Source: Ginsengibacter hankyongi (GTDB lineage: Bacteria; Bacteroidota; Bacteroidia; Chitinophagales; Chitinophagaceae). Taken from it: a stretch of DNA of 64,000 nucleotides. Location of the stretch: the NCBI RefSeq assembly GCF_008710285.1, contig NZ_VYQF01000001.1:2055501-2119500 (forward strand). The letters are read 5' to 3'. Position 1 is the stretch's first letter; the number at the start of each line of letters is the position of its first letter. The notes under the pieces are model-generated. The model worked only from the letters and a program-made list of their open reading frames with translations, was not told where the DNA came from and searched no databases. Both the position numbers and the translations under genes were made by a program. Positions 26,301 through 35,441 of the stretch are shown one piece after another.

Positions 26301-28361
26301 TTATTGGGTACTCTCACCAACAGCATGAGCGTTGCGCTGGAAAATGCCAGGCTGTTTCACGAAACAACGCTTCTTCTTGCGGAGGCAAAGCAGCGGGCAA
26401 CCGAATTGGGCACCGTTAACAGCGTGAGTAAGGCTATTGCCTCTCAATTAAATCCTGACGACTTAATTCAGTTAGTAGGTAACCAGTTAAAAGATTTATT
26501 TAAGGCCAATATCGTGTACCTCGCTTTGCTAAATAAAACTACCCGCATCATCAATTTTGCCTACCAATATGGCGAAGTAATGCCCTCCAGGAAAATTGGC
26601 GATGGTCTCACTTCCAAAATACTGCTTAGCGGCGAACCGCTCCTCATTAATGCCGATGTTGTGGGCAAAGCGGAAAAGTTGGGCATTCAGCAGGTGGGCG
26701 TACCGGCTGCTTCTTATCTCGGTGTGCCGATACCTGTTGGCGAAGAAATCATCGGGGTATTAAGCGTTCAAAGTACTGAACAGGAAAACCGTTTTAATGA
26801 GAATGATTTACGGTTGTTGTCAACTATTGCTTCTTCGGTAGGTGTTTCATTAAAAAACGCCCAGTTGTTTGGAGAAGTCGAACAGGCAAAAAGGGAAGCA
26901 GAATTATCGGGCAGGAATGCTGCGAAAGCCAATGAAGCAAAAAGTGCGTTTCTCTCCACCGTTAGTCATGAACTCAGAACGCCGCTAACCTCCGTTTTAG
27001 GCTTTGCCAAAATAATAAAAAAGCGACTGGAAGAAAAAATCTTCCCCACACTGGACAAAACTGATCCTAAAACCGAAAAGACCGTTGACCAGATTTCTGA
27101 AAATTTAAAAGTGGTTATCTCCGAAGGAGAACGACTAACGCACCTCATAAACGACGTGCTTGACCTGGCCAAGATTGAAGCCGGCAAAATGGAATGGAAC
27201 CAGGAAAATGTGTCTCTTGCCGAAGTAATTGAACGGGCCATTGCGGCAACTACTTCACTTTTCGATCAGAAAGACATTAAACTTGAAAAGCATATCGACA
27301 GCGATGTTCCAAACGTTGTCGGTGATACCGATAAACTGATCCAGGTAGTCATCAACCTATTGTCCAACGCTGTTAAATTTACTGATTCAGGTTCCGTTAC
27401 CTGTACGTTATCACATAGTAATAATGAAGTAGTCGTTAGTATTACGGACACGGGCATTGGCATTGCAAAGGACGATTTCGCAGCAGTGTTCGAACAATTT
27501 AAACAGGTTGGCGGAGATACACTAACGGATAAGCCTAAGGGAACCGGTTTAGGTTTACCAATTTGCAAAGAAATAATAGAACATCATGGTGGCCGCATAT
27601 GGCTCGATAGCGAGGTAGGCAAGGGAAGCACATTTTCATTTGCATTGCCGCTTACTCCATCCGGAAAGAAAATACAGGATACCCCGATTCATTTAAATGA
27701 ATTGATGAAGCAATTGAAAGAACAAATGGTTTTTTCAAAAATAAAAACTGATGGAAAAAATGCGACGATACTGGTAGTCGATGACGATGATTCAATACGG
27801 TCGCTGCTACACCAGGAATTGAGCGATGCTGGCTATGTGATTGAAGAAGCCAGAGACGGCAAAATGGCATTGGAAAGCATTCGCAAAAATCGTCCCGACC
27901 TTATTATTCTCGATGTGATGATGCCGGAAATAAACGGATTTGATGTAGCCGCGATTTTAAAAAATGATCCGCAAACAATGGATATACCCATCATTATATT
28001 ATCCATTGTACAGGATAAAGCAAGAGGTTTCCGTATAGGCGTAGACCGTTATCTCACCAAACCTATCGATACGGTACAATTATTTGAAGAGGTTGGTAAT
28101 TTATTAGAACAGGGAAAATCGAAGAGAAAGGTAATGGTAGTGGATGAAGATAGTTCGGCAGTGCGTTCGTTAACTGAAGTATTGCAGGCGAAAGGATACA
28201 TTGTTGTAGAATCAGATGGAAAAGAATTAATTGAAAAAGCAATTTCAACACAGCCGGATATTATCATTCTCAATTCGGTTGTGTCCGACAAAAATGAAAT
28301 CGTTCAGTCTTTGCGTTTCGAAAAAGGACTGGAAAATGTGTTGTTTTTAATTTACCAGTAA
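23376..28361 (+). CDS. Giant hybrid sensor: propeller-Y_Y_Y-TM-GAF-GAF-HisKA-HATPase-REC-(degenerate REC)
   Basis: A 1661-residue inner-membrane sensor. Signal peptide at ~10-34. A periplasmic beta-propeller-like region with repeats such as GAVWLTTDNGISRL and GKVWIGRSRRG runs to ~700, then a Y_Y_Y domain (~704-771; TNLPPGKYKFHVRAL) and one transmembrane helix (~780-803). Cytosolic part: two GAF domains (~840-1160), HisKA with SHELRTP near 1195, HATPase with NLLSNAVKF, DTGIGI and GTGLGLPI, and a receiver with ILVVDDDDS and LIILDVMMP (Asp near 1510). The last ~75 residues look like a second receiver (VMVVDEDSSAVRSL) whose phospho-acceptor position reads IIILNSV, Asn for Asp, and which stops early. 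Unlike classical Bacteroidota hybrids there is no AraC output domain; output probably goes through the lone receiver next door. Confidence 0.9.
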   Translation: MLKNKKCIVTGKILICCKWLLCLSSVSIVLSASAQNESEKGFPFVANYSPKLYNASPNNWSVIEDNDGIMYFGGNKAKTNILQFDGEKWSQIGGANISIVTRCFAKDKDGTVFYGGLGDFGYLDKDSIGRTFQHSLLEFIPKDKRNFSDVWSIQVTNNGIYFQARERIFRLTKNNAGNDRLWSVKSWEPSTHFMYTFYLDGTFYAHEQSVGFLKMVGDSLTLIPGSEFMGQDRVQVMLPYHDNKDSNNTSLSKKYLAGSFNHGMYIFDGKTFTPFKNEADSLERHYMLYKGLYLNGNYVLSLLGYGIIIMNPQGKIVQELTRSTIDIPSNIIYSMYPDSKGAVWLTTDNGISRLALNSPFTVFTAQNGIVATPISIARLPNGKLYVGTNNNLLEFDDKTSSFKIVDAIPRDQIFALRVDGNSLLVSSNGLYMIKDGKIILVQPSVSNNLKISALIILRQHPNILLASASFGMAVFQRDPSSVKGWEFLSYLPGYKGEAFSLQEDSAGNVWTVTQDGLAHRIKLFFDQNGQPDLSKTIVQNFGPAQGADRPFGYIYSIRNQPYFTSDSATYIFNDEKGRFQEATFNGIRNFGGIEDGSGKVWIGRSRRGVSAVQYMIATPKPDGSYSLDSTSLLPIAEESFTNVHSDKDGIVWIISNDKVIRYNENIKTDIDKPYKTLITTVAANKQQLNPYVAGKNFPNLAFDNNSLRFDYAAPFYEGHDKIQYQTWLEGFEKTWSLWGNNYYKEYTNLPPGKYKFHVRALNIFKKQSEEATYEFIILSPWYRTWWAYLLYAIAAILIIYFFVNRKVRHLREKHIELEKVVDERTRELSQRAEELSVINSVQDGLVREMNMQSIYEMVGNRICELFDTQTVIIRTFNHANGNEEWQFALERGQRLYSDPCPLIWANKLLLSDKQPLLINKNYQEFAAQHGGTGVSKGLPPKSAIFVPMIVGDEVRGSVSLQNVEKENAFSDNDVRLLGTLTNSMSVALENARLFHETTLLLAEAKQRATELGTVNSVSKAIASQLNPDDLIQLVGNQLKDLFKANIVYLALLNKTTRIINFAYQYGEVMPSRKIGDGLTSKILLSGEPLLINADVVGKAEKLGIQQVGVPAASYLGVPIPVGEEIIGVLSVQSTEQENRFNENDLRLLSTIASSVGVSLKNAQLFGEVEQAKREAELSGRNAAKANEAKSAFLSTVSHELRTPLTSVLGFAKIIKKRLEEKIFPTLDKTDPKTEKTVDQISENLKVVISEGERLTHLINDVLDLAKIEAGKMEWNQENVSLAEVIERAIAATTSLFDQKDIKLEKHIDSDVPNVVGDTDKLIQVVINLLSNAVKFTDSGSVTCTLSHSNNEVVVSITDTGIGIAKDDFAAVFEQFKQVGGDTLTDKPKGTGLGLPICKEIIEHHGGRIWLDSEVGKGSTFSFALPLTPSGKKIQDTPIHLNELMKQLKEQMVFSKIKTDGKNATILVVDDDDSIRSLLHQELSDAGYVIEEARDGKMALESIRKNRPDLIILDVMMPEINGFDVAAILKNDPQTMDIPIIILSIVQDKARGFRIGVDRYLTKPIDTVQLFEEVGNLLEQGKSKRKVMVVDEDSSAVRSLTEVLQAKGYIVVESDGKELIEKAISTQPDIIILNSVVSDKNEIVQSLRFEKGLENVLFLIYQ

Positions 28362-28421
28362 CGTGTAGTAAAACATCAATTCTAAAAAACTAAAAGCTTT
28401 AATTTAAAACCAATTGATTTA

Positions 28422-28802
28422 ATGGAACAGAAAATTTTGATCGTAGACGATGAGCCTCACATAAGAATGCTGATTGAACAAACATTGGAGGAACTGGAAG
28501 ATGACGATGTAGAATTTCTAACAGCAGAAAACGGCGAGATGGCTTTGGATATTATAGAAAAAGAAATGCCCAGGTTGGTTTTCCTCGATGTGATGATGCC
28601 CAAAATGAATGGCATGGAAGTATGCAGGAAAGTAAAAAAGGAGTTGCAACTCACCGGCGTTTTTATCGTTTTACTTACCGCAAAAGGGCAGGAATTAGAC
28701 CGGCAGAAGGGCCAGGAAGTTGGTGCAGATATCTATATGACAAAGCCATTTGACCCCGAAGCTATTTTAAGCAAAGCAAGGGAAGTACTGGGTTTACAAT
28801 AA
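28422..28802 (+). CDS. Single-domain response regulator (receiver only)
   Basis: A 126-residue stand-alone receiver. ILIVDDE supplies the acidic pocket, LVFLDVMMPKMNG the phospho-acceptor Asp (near residue 54), LLTAKG the conserved Thr, and MTKPFDPE the Lys. No output domain. It lies 60 bases after the giant sensor and 33 bases before the cyclase gene; it probably relays phosphate between the sensor and another partner. Confidence 0.92.
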   Translation: MEQKILIVDDEPHIRMLIEQTLEELEDDDVEFLTAENGEMALDIIEKEMPRLVFLDVMMPKMNGMEVCRKVKKELQLTGVFIVLLTAKGQELDRQKGQEVGADIYMTKPFDPEAILSKAREVLGLQ

Positions 28803-28835
28803 CATCTTACTGGCAATTTATTCTTTTATAAAACT

Positions 28836-30515
28836 ATGGCAAGGGTAACGCTCAAAAGCATTCTTTCAAAAAAAAATGATGTTTCTCCTTTGGTGAATTC
28901 CCTTATTGAGCAGATGAATGCGCACATAAGTATTGAAGACGAAAGCGGAATTCTTTTATGTGGTAATACCGAGATATTAACCGCTAACAACCTTCCAGTT
29001 ATTATTAATGATGAAGCTATCGGCTGGGTGAAGGGTGATGAAAATGCTACTCACATCGCGGGCCTGCTTACACTCCTGGCACAACGGGAATTCGAGAGAA
29101 AATCACTGGGCAGCGAAGTACTGCTGTTGTACCAGGAAGTGAACATGGTGTTTAATTTTTCCGACAAACTTGCACAGGCAATCGGGCCGGTCGCCATATC
29201 ACAGTTAGCCGTAGACGAAGCCATGCACCTCATTCATTCAAACAGCGGACTTGTTGTATTGTGGGATGAAGCAACCATGCAGTTACAAATACCCGCTACA
29301 GCCGGTGAGCCACTGTTTGACCAGGAAAAGATAAGCAGCCATGCTGATCTCTTACTAAGAATTGGCTTAAGCGGCCAGTCAGAGATTATGAGCGATCTTT
29401 CCTCTCTTAGAGAGGAGGGTATCATTGGCCCTGGTGTACACTCACTTATTTATTCGGCGCTTAAAGTGAAGCACCGGATTATGGGCGCTATTATCCTGGC
29501 AGGCAATAAGCAAATGCAATATGCCGCTTCAGATCTCAAATTTCTTACTACGCTGGCGCTTCAATCTTCATCAGCCATTGAAAGCGCCTTACTGCATGAA
29601 AAGAATTTAAAAGAGGCCCGCGAAAGGGAGGAAGCCATGAGGCGTGTGTATGAAATAACCGCAAAATTTGTTCCCTATGAATTTATCGGTTCTTTAGGAC
29701 ATAACTTCATCACCGATGTAAAGCTTGGCGACCAGGTAGAAAAAGTTGTTACTGTTCTTTTCACCGATATCAGGGATTATACTTCCCTGTCAGAACAAAT
29801 GACACCGGAAGAGAACTTCCGGTTTGTAAATGCTTATAATGAGAGAATGGGCCCTATCATCAGGAAGCACGACGGGTTCATCAATCAATACCTTGGAGAT
29901 GCCATCATGGCTCTTTTTCCTGAAAGTGCGGAACATACCTTGTCGGCCGCAATTGAAATGCAACAGAATATTCGCGAGTTCAATGTTATAAGAAAATTTC
30001 AAAATTTACCACCTATAAAGATGGGTATTGGTATGCATACCGGGCCGCTCATAATGGGAATCACCGGCGACAAAAACCGCCTCGATGCAACCACTATTTC
30101 TGATGCAGTTAACACTGCTTCCCGCATAGAAAGCCTTACTAAATATTACAAAGTAAGAATATTACTCAGCGAAGTAACCCTGCAACAAATACAACACCCG
30201 GAAATTTTCCATTTGCGTTATCTCGGGAGGGTGCAGGTAAAAGGCAAACAATCTTCTATAGGTATACATGAATGTTTTAGCAGCGATAGTGAAGACCAGG
30301 TTTTCAAAAAAGAAAAAACACTTGCTGCTTTTAATGAAGGAATGGATCACTATTTGAATAAATCATTTGACAACGCTGTTAAAGTTTTCAGGTCTATTAC
30401 AGATATTAACCCCACAGACCTCACCACACAATTTTTTCTTGATAATTCAAGAAGCTTTTTACAAAACGGAACGCCGCAACATTGGTCAGGAGTTGTAGAA
30501 ATGGCCAATAAATAA
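28836..30515 (+). CDS. GAF-linked class III adenylate/guanylate cyclase with TPR-like tail
   Basis: A 559-residue cytosolic protein. A GAF domain occupies ~110-250. The cyclase homology domain runs from ~305 to 480: VTVLFTDIRDYTSLSEQM carries both metal-binding aspartates, followed by NQYLGDAIMALF, and then DAVNTASRIESL, which supplies the transition-state Asn and Arg. A helical TPR-like tail ends the protein (FNEGMDHYLNKSFDNAVKVF). All catalytic positions look intact, so it probably makes cAMP or cGMP in response to a GAF ligand or to the neighbouring receiver. Encoded 33 bases after the receiver gene. Confidence 0.9.
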   Translation: MARVTLKSILSKKNDVSPLVNSLIEQMNAHISIEDESGILLCGNTEILTANNLPVIINDEAIGWVKGDENATHIAGLLTLLAQREFERKSLGSEVLLLYQEVNMVFNFSDKLAQAIGPVAISQLAVDEAMHLIHSNSGLVVLWDEATMQLQIPATAGEPLFDQEKISSHADLLLRIGLSGQSEIMSDLSSLREEGIIGPGVHSLIYSALKVKHRIMGAIILAGNKQMQYAASDLKFLTTLALQSSSAIESALLHEKNLKEAREREEAMRRVYEITAKFVPYEFIGSLGHNFITDVKLGDQVEKVVTVLFTDIRDYTSLSEQMTPEENFRFVNAYNERMGPIIRKHDGFINQYLGDAIMALFPESAEHTLSAAIEMQQNIREFNVIRKFQNLPPIKMGIGMHTGPLIMGITGDKNRLDATTISDAVNTASRIESLTKYYKVRILLSEVTLQQIQHPEIFHLRYLGRVQVKGKQSSIGIHECFSSDSEDQVFKKEKTLAAFNEGMDHYLNKSFDNAVKVFRSITDINPTDLTTQFFLDNSRSFLQNGTPQHWSGVVEMANK

Positions 30516-30582
30516 CATCCGTGCAATTGCGTCCCCGCCAACAACAGCCCCGGAAACACCCGAATATTTTCCAGCGGAAACG

Positions 30583-30614
30583 CTTGAATAAATAATTCTT
30601 GTTTTATATTTTTG
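30583..30614 (+). promoter_or_regulatory. Bacteroidota promoter CTTG-N20-TATTTTTG before the LytTR gene
   Basis: CTTG at 30583-30586 and TATTTTTG at 30607-30614 are separated by 20 bases. The start codon follows at 30651, giving a leader of about 30 nt. Confidence 0.55.
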
Positions 30615-30650
30615 TAAACACTCCAGAGGAAACTAAATCCCGCTTGTTGT

Positions 30651-31091
30651 ATGAAATTCGATTTATATACGCAAAGCAATCTGAACCGCCCTTCAAAGAA
30701 AAGTATCATCATTTCAATCCCCAATCACCCCGATAACGTTCCAATGGTCACCGAGTTTATGCGTTTCGAAGAAAAGAAAGATCTGTTTATCTGGGCGGAT
30801 GCCGATGAAATTTGTTTTGTAAAAAGCGCCGATCATTATATTAAGGCATTAATAAAGAGCGGCGATGGTTTTAAATGGGCAACCAGGCACAGCACCGTAA
30901 AAGAATTACTCCAAAACCTGGATAGTGAGAATTTTATTCGCCTGAACAGGTTTTATCTTCTCAATCTTACTTATTACTCTCATATTGATCGATCTAACAA
31001 GACTATTTTTCTGAAAAATAATTTTTCTGTTGAAGTTCCACACCGGATATCGCCTTATCTGCTCCACATGCTCAAACACACCTATACGTGA
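30651..31091 (+). CDS. Stand-alone LytTR DNA-binding protein
   Basis: A 146-residue protein made only of a LytTR domain with a short N-terminal extension. LytTR features: DLFIWADADEICFVKSADHYIKAL, STVKELLQNL, and the FIRLNRFYLLNLTYY strand-turn typical of the family. There is no receiver domain, so activity must be set by another input, such as expression level, cyclic nucleotide signalling or a protein partner. It has its own promoter and precedes the 1048-residue gene by 120 bases; that gene is a plausible target. Confidence 0.82.
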   Translation: MKFDLYTQSNLNRPSKKSIIISIPNHPDNVPMVTEFMRFEEKKDLFIWADADEICFVKSADHYIKALIKSGDGFKWATRHSTVKELLQNLDSENFIRLNRFYLLNLTYYSHIDRSNKTIFLKNNFSVEVPHRISPYLLHMLKHTYT

Positions 31092-31211
31092 AACGCATTT
31101 CACGAAATAATTTCCTAAAGGTTTTATTCACATTATAATTTTAGCTCCGGTAAATTAAAACGGAGTAAGCCGAAAAGCCGCTTATAGAGTAGGCAACTAA
31201 CTGAAAGCCCT

Positions 31212-34200
31212 ATGGCACTTTCACAAAAAAACCTTACACCTTCCGGTGATACAACCAACTTCAGCATTTGGTATGAAGACACACTTCCGAACCAGGCAAG
31301 TGTAATAGCAAATGCAAACGCATTGCTCGCAGTAGTAGAAAATGAATTTACAGTAACCACCGGCTGGTTCAATACACCTTCCGGCAAATTTGGTACCGGC
31401 AACCGTCAAAAGGTTGATCTAAGTCTTGCAGCTGGCTCTGGCGCCAACAATAATGGATATGGCAGTGACATTCACGTTGATTCTATTGGAGGAGGTCCCA
31501 ACCTGCAGGAAAGTGTGAAGATGGTGTGGATGAATGAATGGTCCGAAATTCTTATGTCAATCACCTCAAACTGGAATGCCGGCGACAGCAATGGCGAAGG
31601 TTTATCCCAGTATTCCGGCATTATGAGGTTCAGGACGGGACATTACAGCTATTACGGTTCTTTTGTTTCAAACTGGCTCGATGGTACCGGGCAGGCCTGG
31701 TCGTCGAATAATAAAAAATTTATACCTTCTCCCAATGCGGCAAGATCAGACTGGGTTAATACCACCTTCACCGGTAAAAATGTTTCCGGCGACCAGGTAA
31801 ACGGGGATGGCGACCAGGTTAGTTTTGGTTGCTCCCTTGCCTTTATCTACTACCTGAATGTTCAACTTAATTTCAGCATCAACCAGGTCATCTCCAATTA
31901 TAATTCAAACCTGGCCTCCATTTATAAAGCGGTTACAGGCGATGCGGGAGACCCGTTTCCTTTTTTTATGCGTCTCATCTCCAGCGTATATCCCTCAGGA
32001 ACCCCCGCAAATATTCCCGGACCCATAACCGACAATCCATTCCCCATCGCCATCGTACGGCTTGGCGGTAAAAATACTTTTGGCCTTGATGAAGCCAAAG
32101 ACATTATCAACCAGCATGGAGGATTGGTGTCAGGTGGCCTGTGGCTGGAAGTGGAAGGCTTCAGCAAACAATCCTTTAATGCGCTTAAAGTAACTGCCAG
32201 CGGCAATTTTTCCGGTAGCTTCTTCAGCCTTCCCGGGGTGAGCATCTCGCCCAATCCCGAAGGCCCGCAATTCCAGGCCGGTGTTAACGACACTACACCC
32301 CAGATGATCATGATCCCGTTCGATCTCACGCTGAGCAGCCCCTTTTTAAACCAGTCTCCCGGTACTTACATCCTTACCGGCTCGCTCAGCTGTACCGATA
32401 ATTTTACCAACCCGGGTACGCCCGCCGTGAGTGCCGTCAGTGGCTCAACAAACTCTATGCAGTTTGAAATACTGGCAGGAGCAAATCCTTACTTCCTGAA
32501 TGTGGATGTAAAAGCAGATAACAAACCCTACCTCAGCCAGGACCTCCGTGTGTTCACGGCAACACCGGCTAAAAACGCTGTTCCTGTTGTGGGTGGCCCC
32601 GGGCTTAATGATAGTGTGGCAGGTGCCTACCAATACATTAAGGATTTGCTGAACTACCTGAACTCCACCCCGGGCTTTACCATCCCGGGGGCAACCGATC
32701 CCTTTACTACGGTCTTCCCGGATCAGTATGGAGCCAACCAGACAGACTCCTCCGTTACACCCTTCACTCTTGACTTAAGTACCTTCCCGTTCAAGCTCGA
32801 TAACAATTACAACTTTGCGGTGGCCCGTGTACGATTGCAGGGTTCTTCCGGGGTGGCTGGCGAAGCTAAAGATGTACGTGTTTTTTTCCGGCTTTTTGCC
32901 ACACAAACGAGCGATACAGATTATGATATCAATTCTACATATCCGTCGCAACCGGATGCAGCCGGCAAACCGGGATCACCACTCGTCGGCAGCGGCGATG
33001 GCACCCTTCCTTTCTTTGCTACGGCTAATTTTTCAAGTCAGCAAGACTATATATCCGGGGGGCCGAATATTCAGACAATCGAAATTCCCAACAACCAGGA
33101 TGGGGTGTATAAGTACTATGGCTGCTTCCTGAATTTGTATGATCAGGGTAATATAATTGACGGAAAGCCCGTACAAGCCTGGCTGACAGGTACGCATAAT
33201 TGCCTTGTTGCACAAATAGCCTTTGACGATGCGCCGATTCCGCAGGGCGCCTCACCTTTGGGGTGGGACCAGCTTGCCCAGAGAAACCTGCAGGTGACTT
33301 TGTCCGATAATCCCGGGGGTGCTGAAACCCACCGCATCCCGCAAACTTTTGACACCCGCCCAAGCGGCCTCATTGTGCCGCCGGGAACAAACCAGGAAGC
33401 TATCCTTCCGGATGAGCTGGTAATTGACTGGGGGAAAATTCCAAATGGCTCGGTCGCATCCATCTATTGGCCCCAGATCAATGCCTCAGATGTAATAAAA
33501 TTAGCAACTCAGTTTTACTCTACGAATCCCCTTTCGGCTTTCGACAGCCACACCATCAGGCTGACGGTAACTGAAGGGCTCAGTTATATTCCCATCCCGG
33601 GCGGTGCCGGTGACAATTTTGCCGGGCTCTTCACAGTTGACCTTCCTCCCGGCAAAGTCTCCACGGGACAAACCTTTACCATACTCGTACGCAGGCTTTC
33701 ATCGAAGACGTACACTCCGCCACCGCCCATTAATACACCTCCCGCAAACCACAGCATGCCGGCCAACTTTGGCAAAGGGGCAAAAGGAGAAATGGTTGAG
33801 GGAAAACAACCTGTAAAAGCAAAGGCGGGATTAGAAAGTAAAAGGCATCCATCCGAACAGCCCCGCGGCACATTTAGCTGGCGATATGACGTCGGCTCTT
33901 TCCAGGTAAAGATTCCGGTAACGACAGGCGACAAGATGCTTCCACTGGAAGAAAATACTTTGGCCATTATGAAGTGGCGCCTGCAGCAAATGGTACCCTC
34001 CAATCGCTGGTATCCAGTGTTACAACGATACATCTCCTATATTTCCGACCGCGTTGCCGGCTTAGGAGGAGATCCCAACGCGATACCACCTTCCGTTGGC
34101 GGTGCTCCCATAAAGGTGATTACTGAACAGGATAAAGCAACCTACACCGGTAAGATTTGTGTAATCCTTTATGATTGCTTCGGCGACCTTGAGGGCTTCG

Positions 34201-34358
34201 TCCTCGAGTCCTGCTGTTCTGAAAGCCGGAAGTTCAAATCGCATGAAAAAACTTTAGGGGAGTTGCTCTTACGCGCCTGCAGAGACAGGTTGCTGGTTAC
34301 CATAACGGTTCACAAAAAAGAGCCGGAAAAAATTTGCGGAATTAAAATTCACTGTTAA
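31212..34358 (+). CDS. Large uncharacterised multi-domain protein (1048 residues)
   Basis: Not recognised as a named protein. No signal peptide or membrane segment is visible. The first ~230 residues contain VWMNEWSEILMSITSNWNAGDSNGEGLSQY, which recalls a metalloprotease-like fold I associate with a GDSNGEGLSR motif, but no HExxH zinc site is present. The middle (~300-830) is beta-rich, with Pro/Gly-rich segments (VRLGGKNTFGLDEAKDI, VARVRLQGSSGVAGEAKDVRVFF). A proline linker (YTPPPPINTPPANH) leads to a final domain whose end (ICVILYDCFGDLEGFVLESC, then LLLRACRDRLLVTITV) resembles a C-terminal module found on other uncharacterised bacterial proteins. Composition is richer in GC than the flanks. 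It follows a signalling locus and a lone LytTR gene. Confidence 0.75.
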   Translation: MALSQKNLTPSGDTTNFSIWYEDTLPNQASVIANANALLAVVENEFTVTTGWFNTPSGKFGTGNRQKVDLSLAAGSGANNNGYGSDIHVDSIGGGPNLQESVKMVWMNEWSEILMSITSNWNAGDSNGEGLSQYSGIMRFRTGHYSYYGSFVSNWLDGTGQAWSSNNKKFIPSPNAARSDWVNTTFTGKNVSGDQVNGDGDQVSFGCSLAFIYYLNVQLNFSINQVISNYNSNLASIYKAVTGDAGDPFPFFMRLISSVYPSGTPANIPGPITDNPFPIAIVRLGGKNTFGLDEAKDIINQHGGLVSGGLWLEVEGFSKQSFNALKVTASGNFSGSFFSLPGVSISPNPEGPQFQAGVNDTTPQMIMIPFDLTLSSPFLNQSPGTYILTGSLSCTDNFTNPGTPAVSAVSGSTNSMQFEILAGANPYFLNVDVKADNKPYLSQDLRVFTATPAKNAVPVVGGPGLNDSVAGAYQYIKDLLNYLNSTPGFTIPGATDPFTTVFPDQYGANQTDSSVTPFTLDLSTFPFKLDNNYNFAVARVRLQGSSGVAGEAKDVRVFFRLFATQTSDTDYDINSTYPSQPDAAGKPGSPLVGSGDGTLPFFATANFSSQQDYISGGPNIQTIEIPNNQDGVYKYYGCFLNLYDQGNIIDGKPVQAWLTGTHNCLVAQIAFDDAPIPQGASPLGWDQLAQRNLQVTLSDNPGGAETHRIPQTFDTRPSGLIVPPGTNQEAILPDELVIDWGKIPNGSVASIYWPQINASDVIKLATQFYSTNPLSAFDSHTIRLTVTEGLSYIPIPGGAGDNFAGLFTVDLPPGKVSTGQTFTILVRRLSSKTYTPPPPINTPPANHSMPANFGKGAKGEMVEGKQPVKAKAGLESKRHPSEQPRGTFSWRYDVGSFQVKIPVTTGDKMLPLEENTLAIMKWRLQQMVPSNRWYPVLQRYISYISDRVAGLGGDPNAIPPSVGGAPIKVITEQDKATYTGKICVILYDCFGDLEGFVLESCCSESRKFKSHEKTLGELLLRACRDRLLVTITVHKKEPEKICGIKIHC

Positions 34359-34401
34359 GGGTTAAAGTGTTCCTGCCGGACATTAATTTTTAAGAAAAAA
34401 A

Positions 34402-34430
34402 AAGCTATCGTTACCCGGTAACGATAGCTT
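34402..34430 (-). terminator. Strong intrinsic terminator of the lipoprotein gene
   Basis: AAGCTATCGTTACC pairs perfectly with GGTAACGATAGCTT (14 bp). On the minus strand the stem is followed by a run of T, so it terminates the 34449-35183 gene; it may also stop plus-strand transcripts. Confidence 0.85.
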
Positions 34431-34448
34431 ACATTATATCCTTTTAGC

Positions 34449-35183
34449 TTATTGATATTGCTTTACTACATGATAAAAGAAAATATCCGGCGGCCCTACT
34501 ATACCCGCTGAGTCCATTCTATGCTTCAGTTGTTTTGTATGCATAAAATCTTCTGCCTTCTTCATATCTGCTATAGCAAAAACCAATGATACCATATGAG
34601 GATCGCCTATATACTGGCCAATAGCCCTATCGGTAATTCCTGCATTCATTCTATCCTGCTTATCGCCATCAAATACACCTTTAAAGAAGTCGTAGTCCTT
34701 TACTTTGAAATTAACTATCGCCCTTTCAGTAGAGGCATCGGTCGTGCTGTCGTGAAATCTGTTTATTGTGTAATAAACCGTTGGCTTGCCAATTACACCA
34801 GCTTTTTTCATAGCTTCCATTAGCCCGGGCGACATGGCAAATTGTTTTGCTTTGGCTGTATCATCCACATGCAAAGCCACCATCACCATGTTGCTGTCTT
34901 TAAGACCCCTGGCCACCACAAAATTGTGTAGTCCGCTGGCAGCTCTTGCAGAATCGTGGGCTTCGTAGCCCGGGAACCATTTGGCAAAGTTCGCGACTTT
35001 ATGTTTTATTAACATAGTAATGGCGGGCGGAGCAGGAGTTGATGGCGGAGGCGGCGTCACAATAGTGGTCGAGTCCTTCATGGTCGAATCCGTACTGGTA
35101 GTGGTTGATTTGTTGCCCCCGGAATTACAGGAAAACAGCATCAGCATGACAATGGCTGATGATAAAAATTTAAACTGCTTCAT
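34449..35183 (-). CDS. Lipoprotein with two similar alpha/beta-barrel-like halves
   Basis: A 244-residue lipoprotein: signal sequence with lipobox MLMLFSC near residue 18, then a Thr/Ser/Pro-rich linker to residue ~53. The mature part has two similar halves (IKHKVANFAKWFPGYEAHDS ... and VNFKVKDYDFFKGVFDGDKQ ..., each ending in MKKAGVIGKPTVYY / HRMDSAGIVGPPDIFFY), which suggests a tandem dimeric alpha-beta barrel (ABM-like) fold. Function unknown. It is convergent with the 1048-residue gene and ends at a strong terminator. Confidence 0.8.
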   Translation of the reverse strand: MKQFKFLSSAIVMLMLFSCNSGGNKSTTTSTDSTMKDSTTIVTPPPPSTPAPPAITMLIKHKVANFAKWFPGYEAHDSARAASGLHNFVVARGLKDSNMVMVALHVDDTAKAKQFAMSPGLMEAMKKAGVIGKPTVYYTINRFHDSTTDASTERAIVNFKVKDYDFFKGVFDGDKQDRMNAGITDRAIGQYIGDPHMVSLVFAIADMKKAEDFMHTKQLKHRMDSAGIVGPPDIFFYHVVKQYQ

Positions 35184-35441
35184 TGGAGAAGATTTAAGGT
35201 TTGAAAATATAAAAGATGGAAACAGAATTCCCTAAGGCTGGATTGTCTATAAATTTATGACAATAATTAAGTAATTAAAAATTATTCCTGTCAATAGCTC
35301 CCGTTGAATAGATAATGGCTAAAACATGACAAAGCGCCCGGCATGCTTCATGTGTACATTACATCTATGACCCGGGAATAAGATCCCAACCTGTAGTTTT
35401 TATTTGTTCATTAAACTATATTCGTTGTGAAATCTTTAGCC

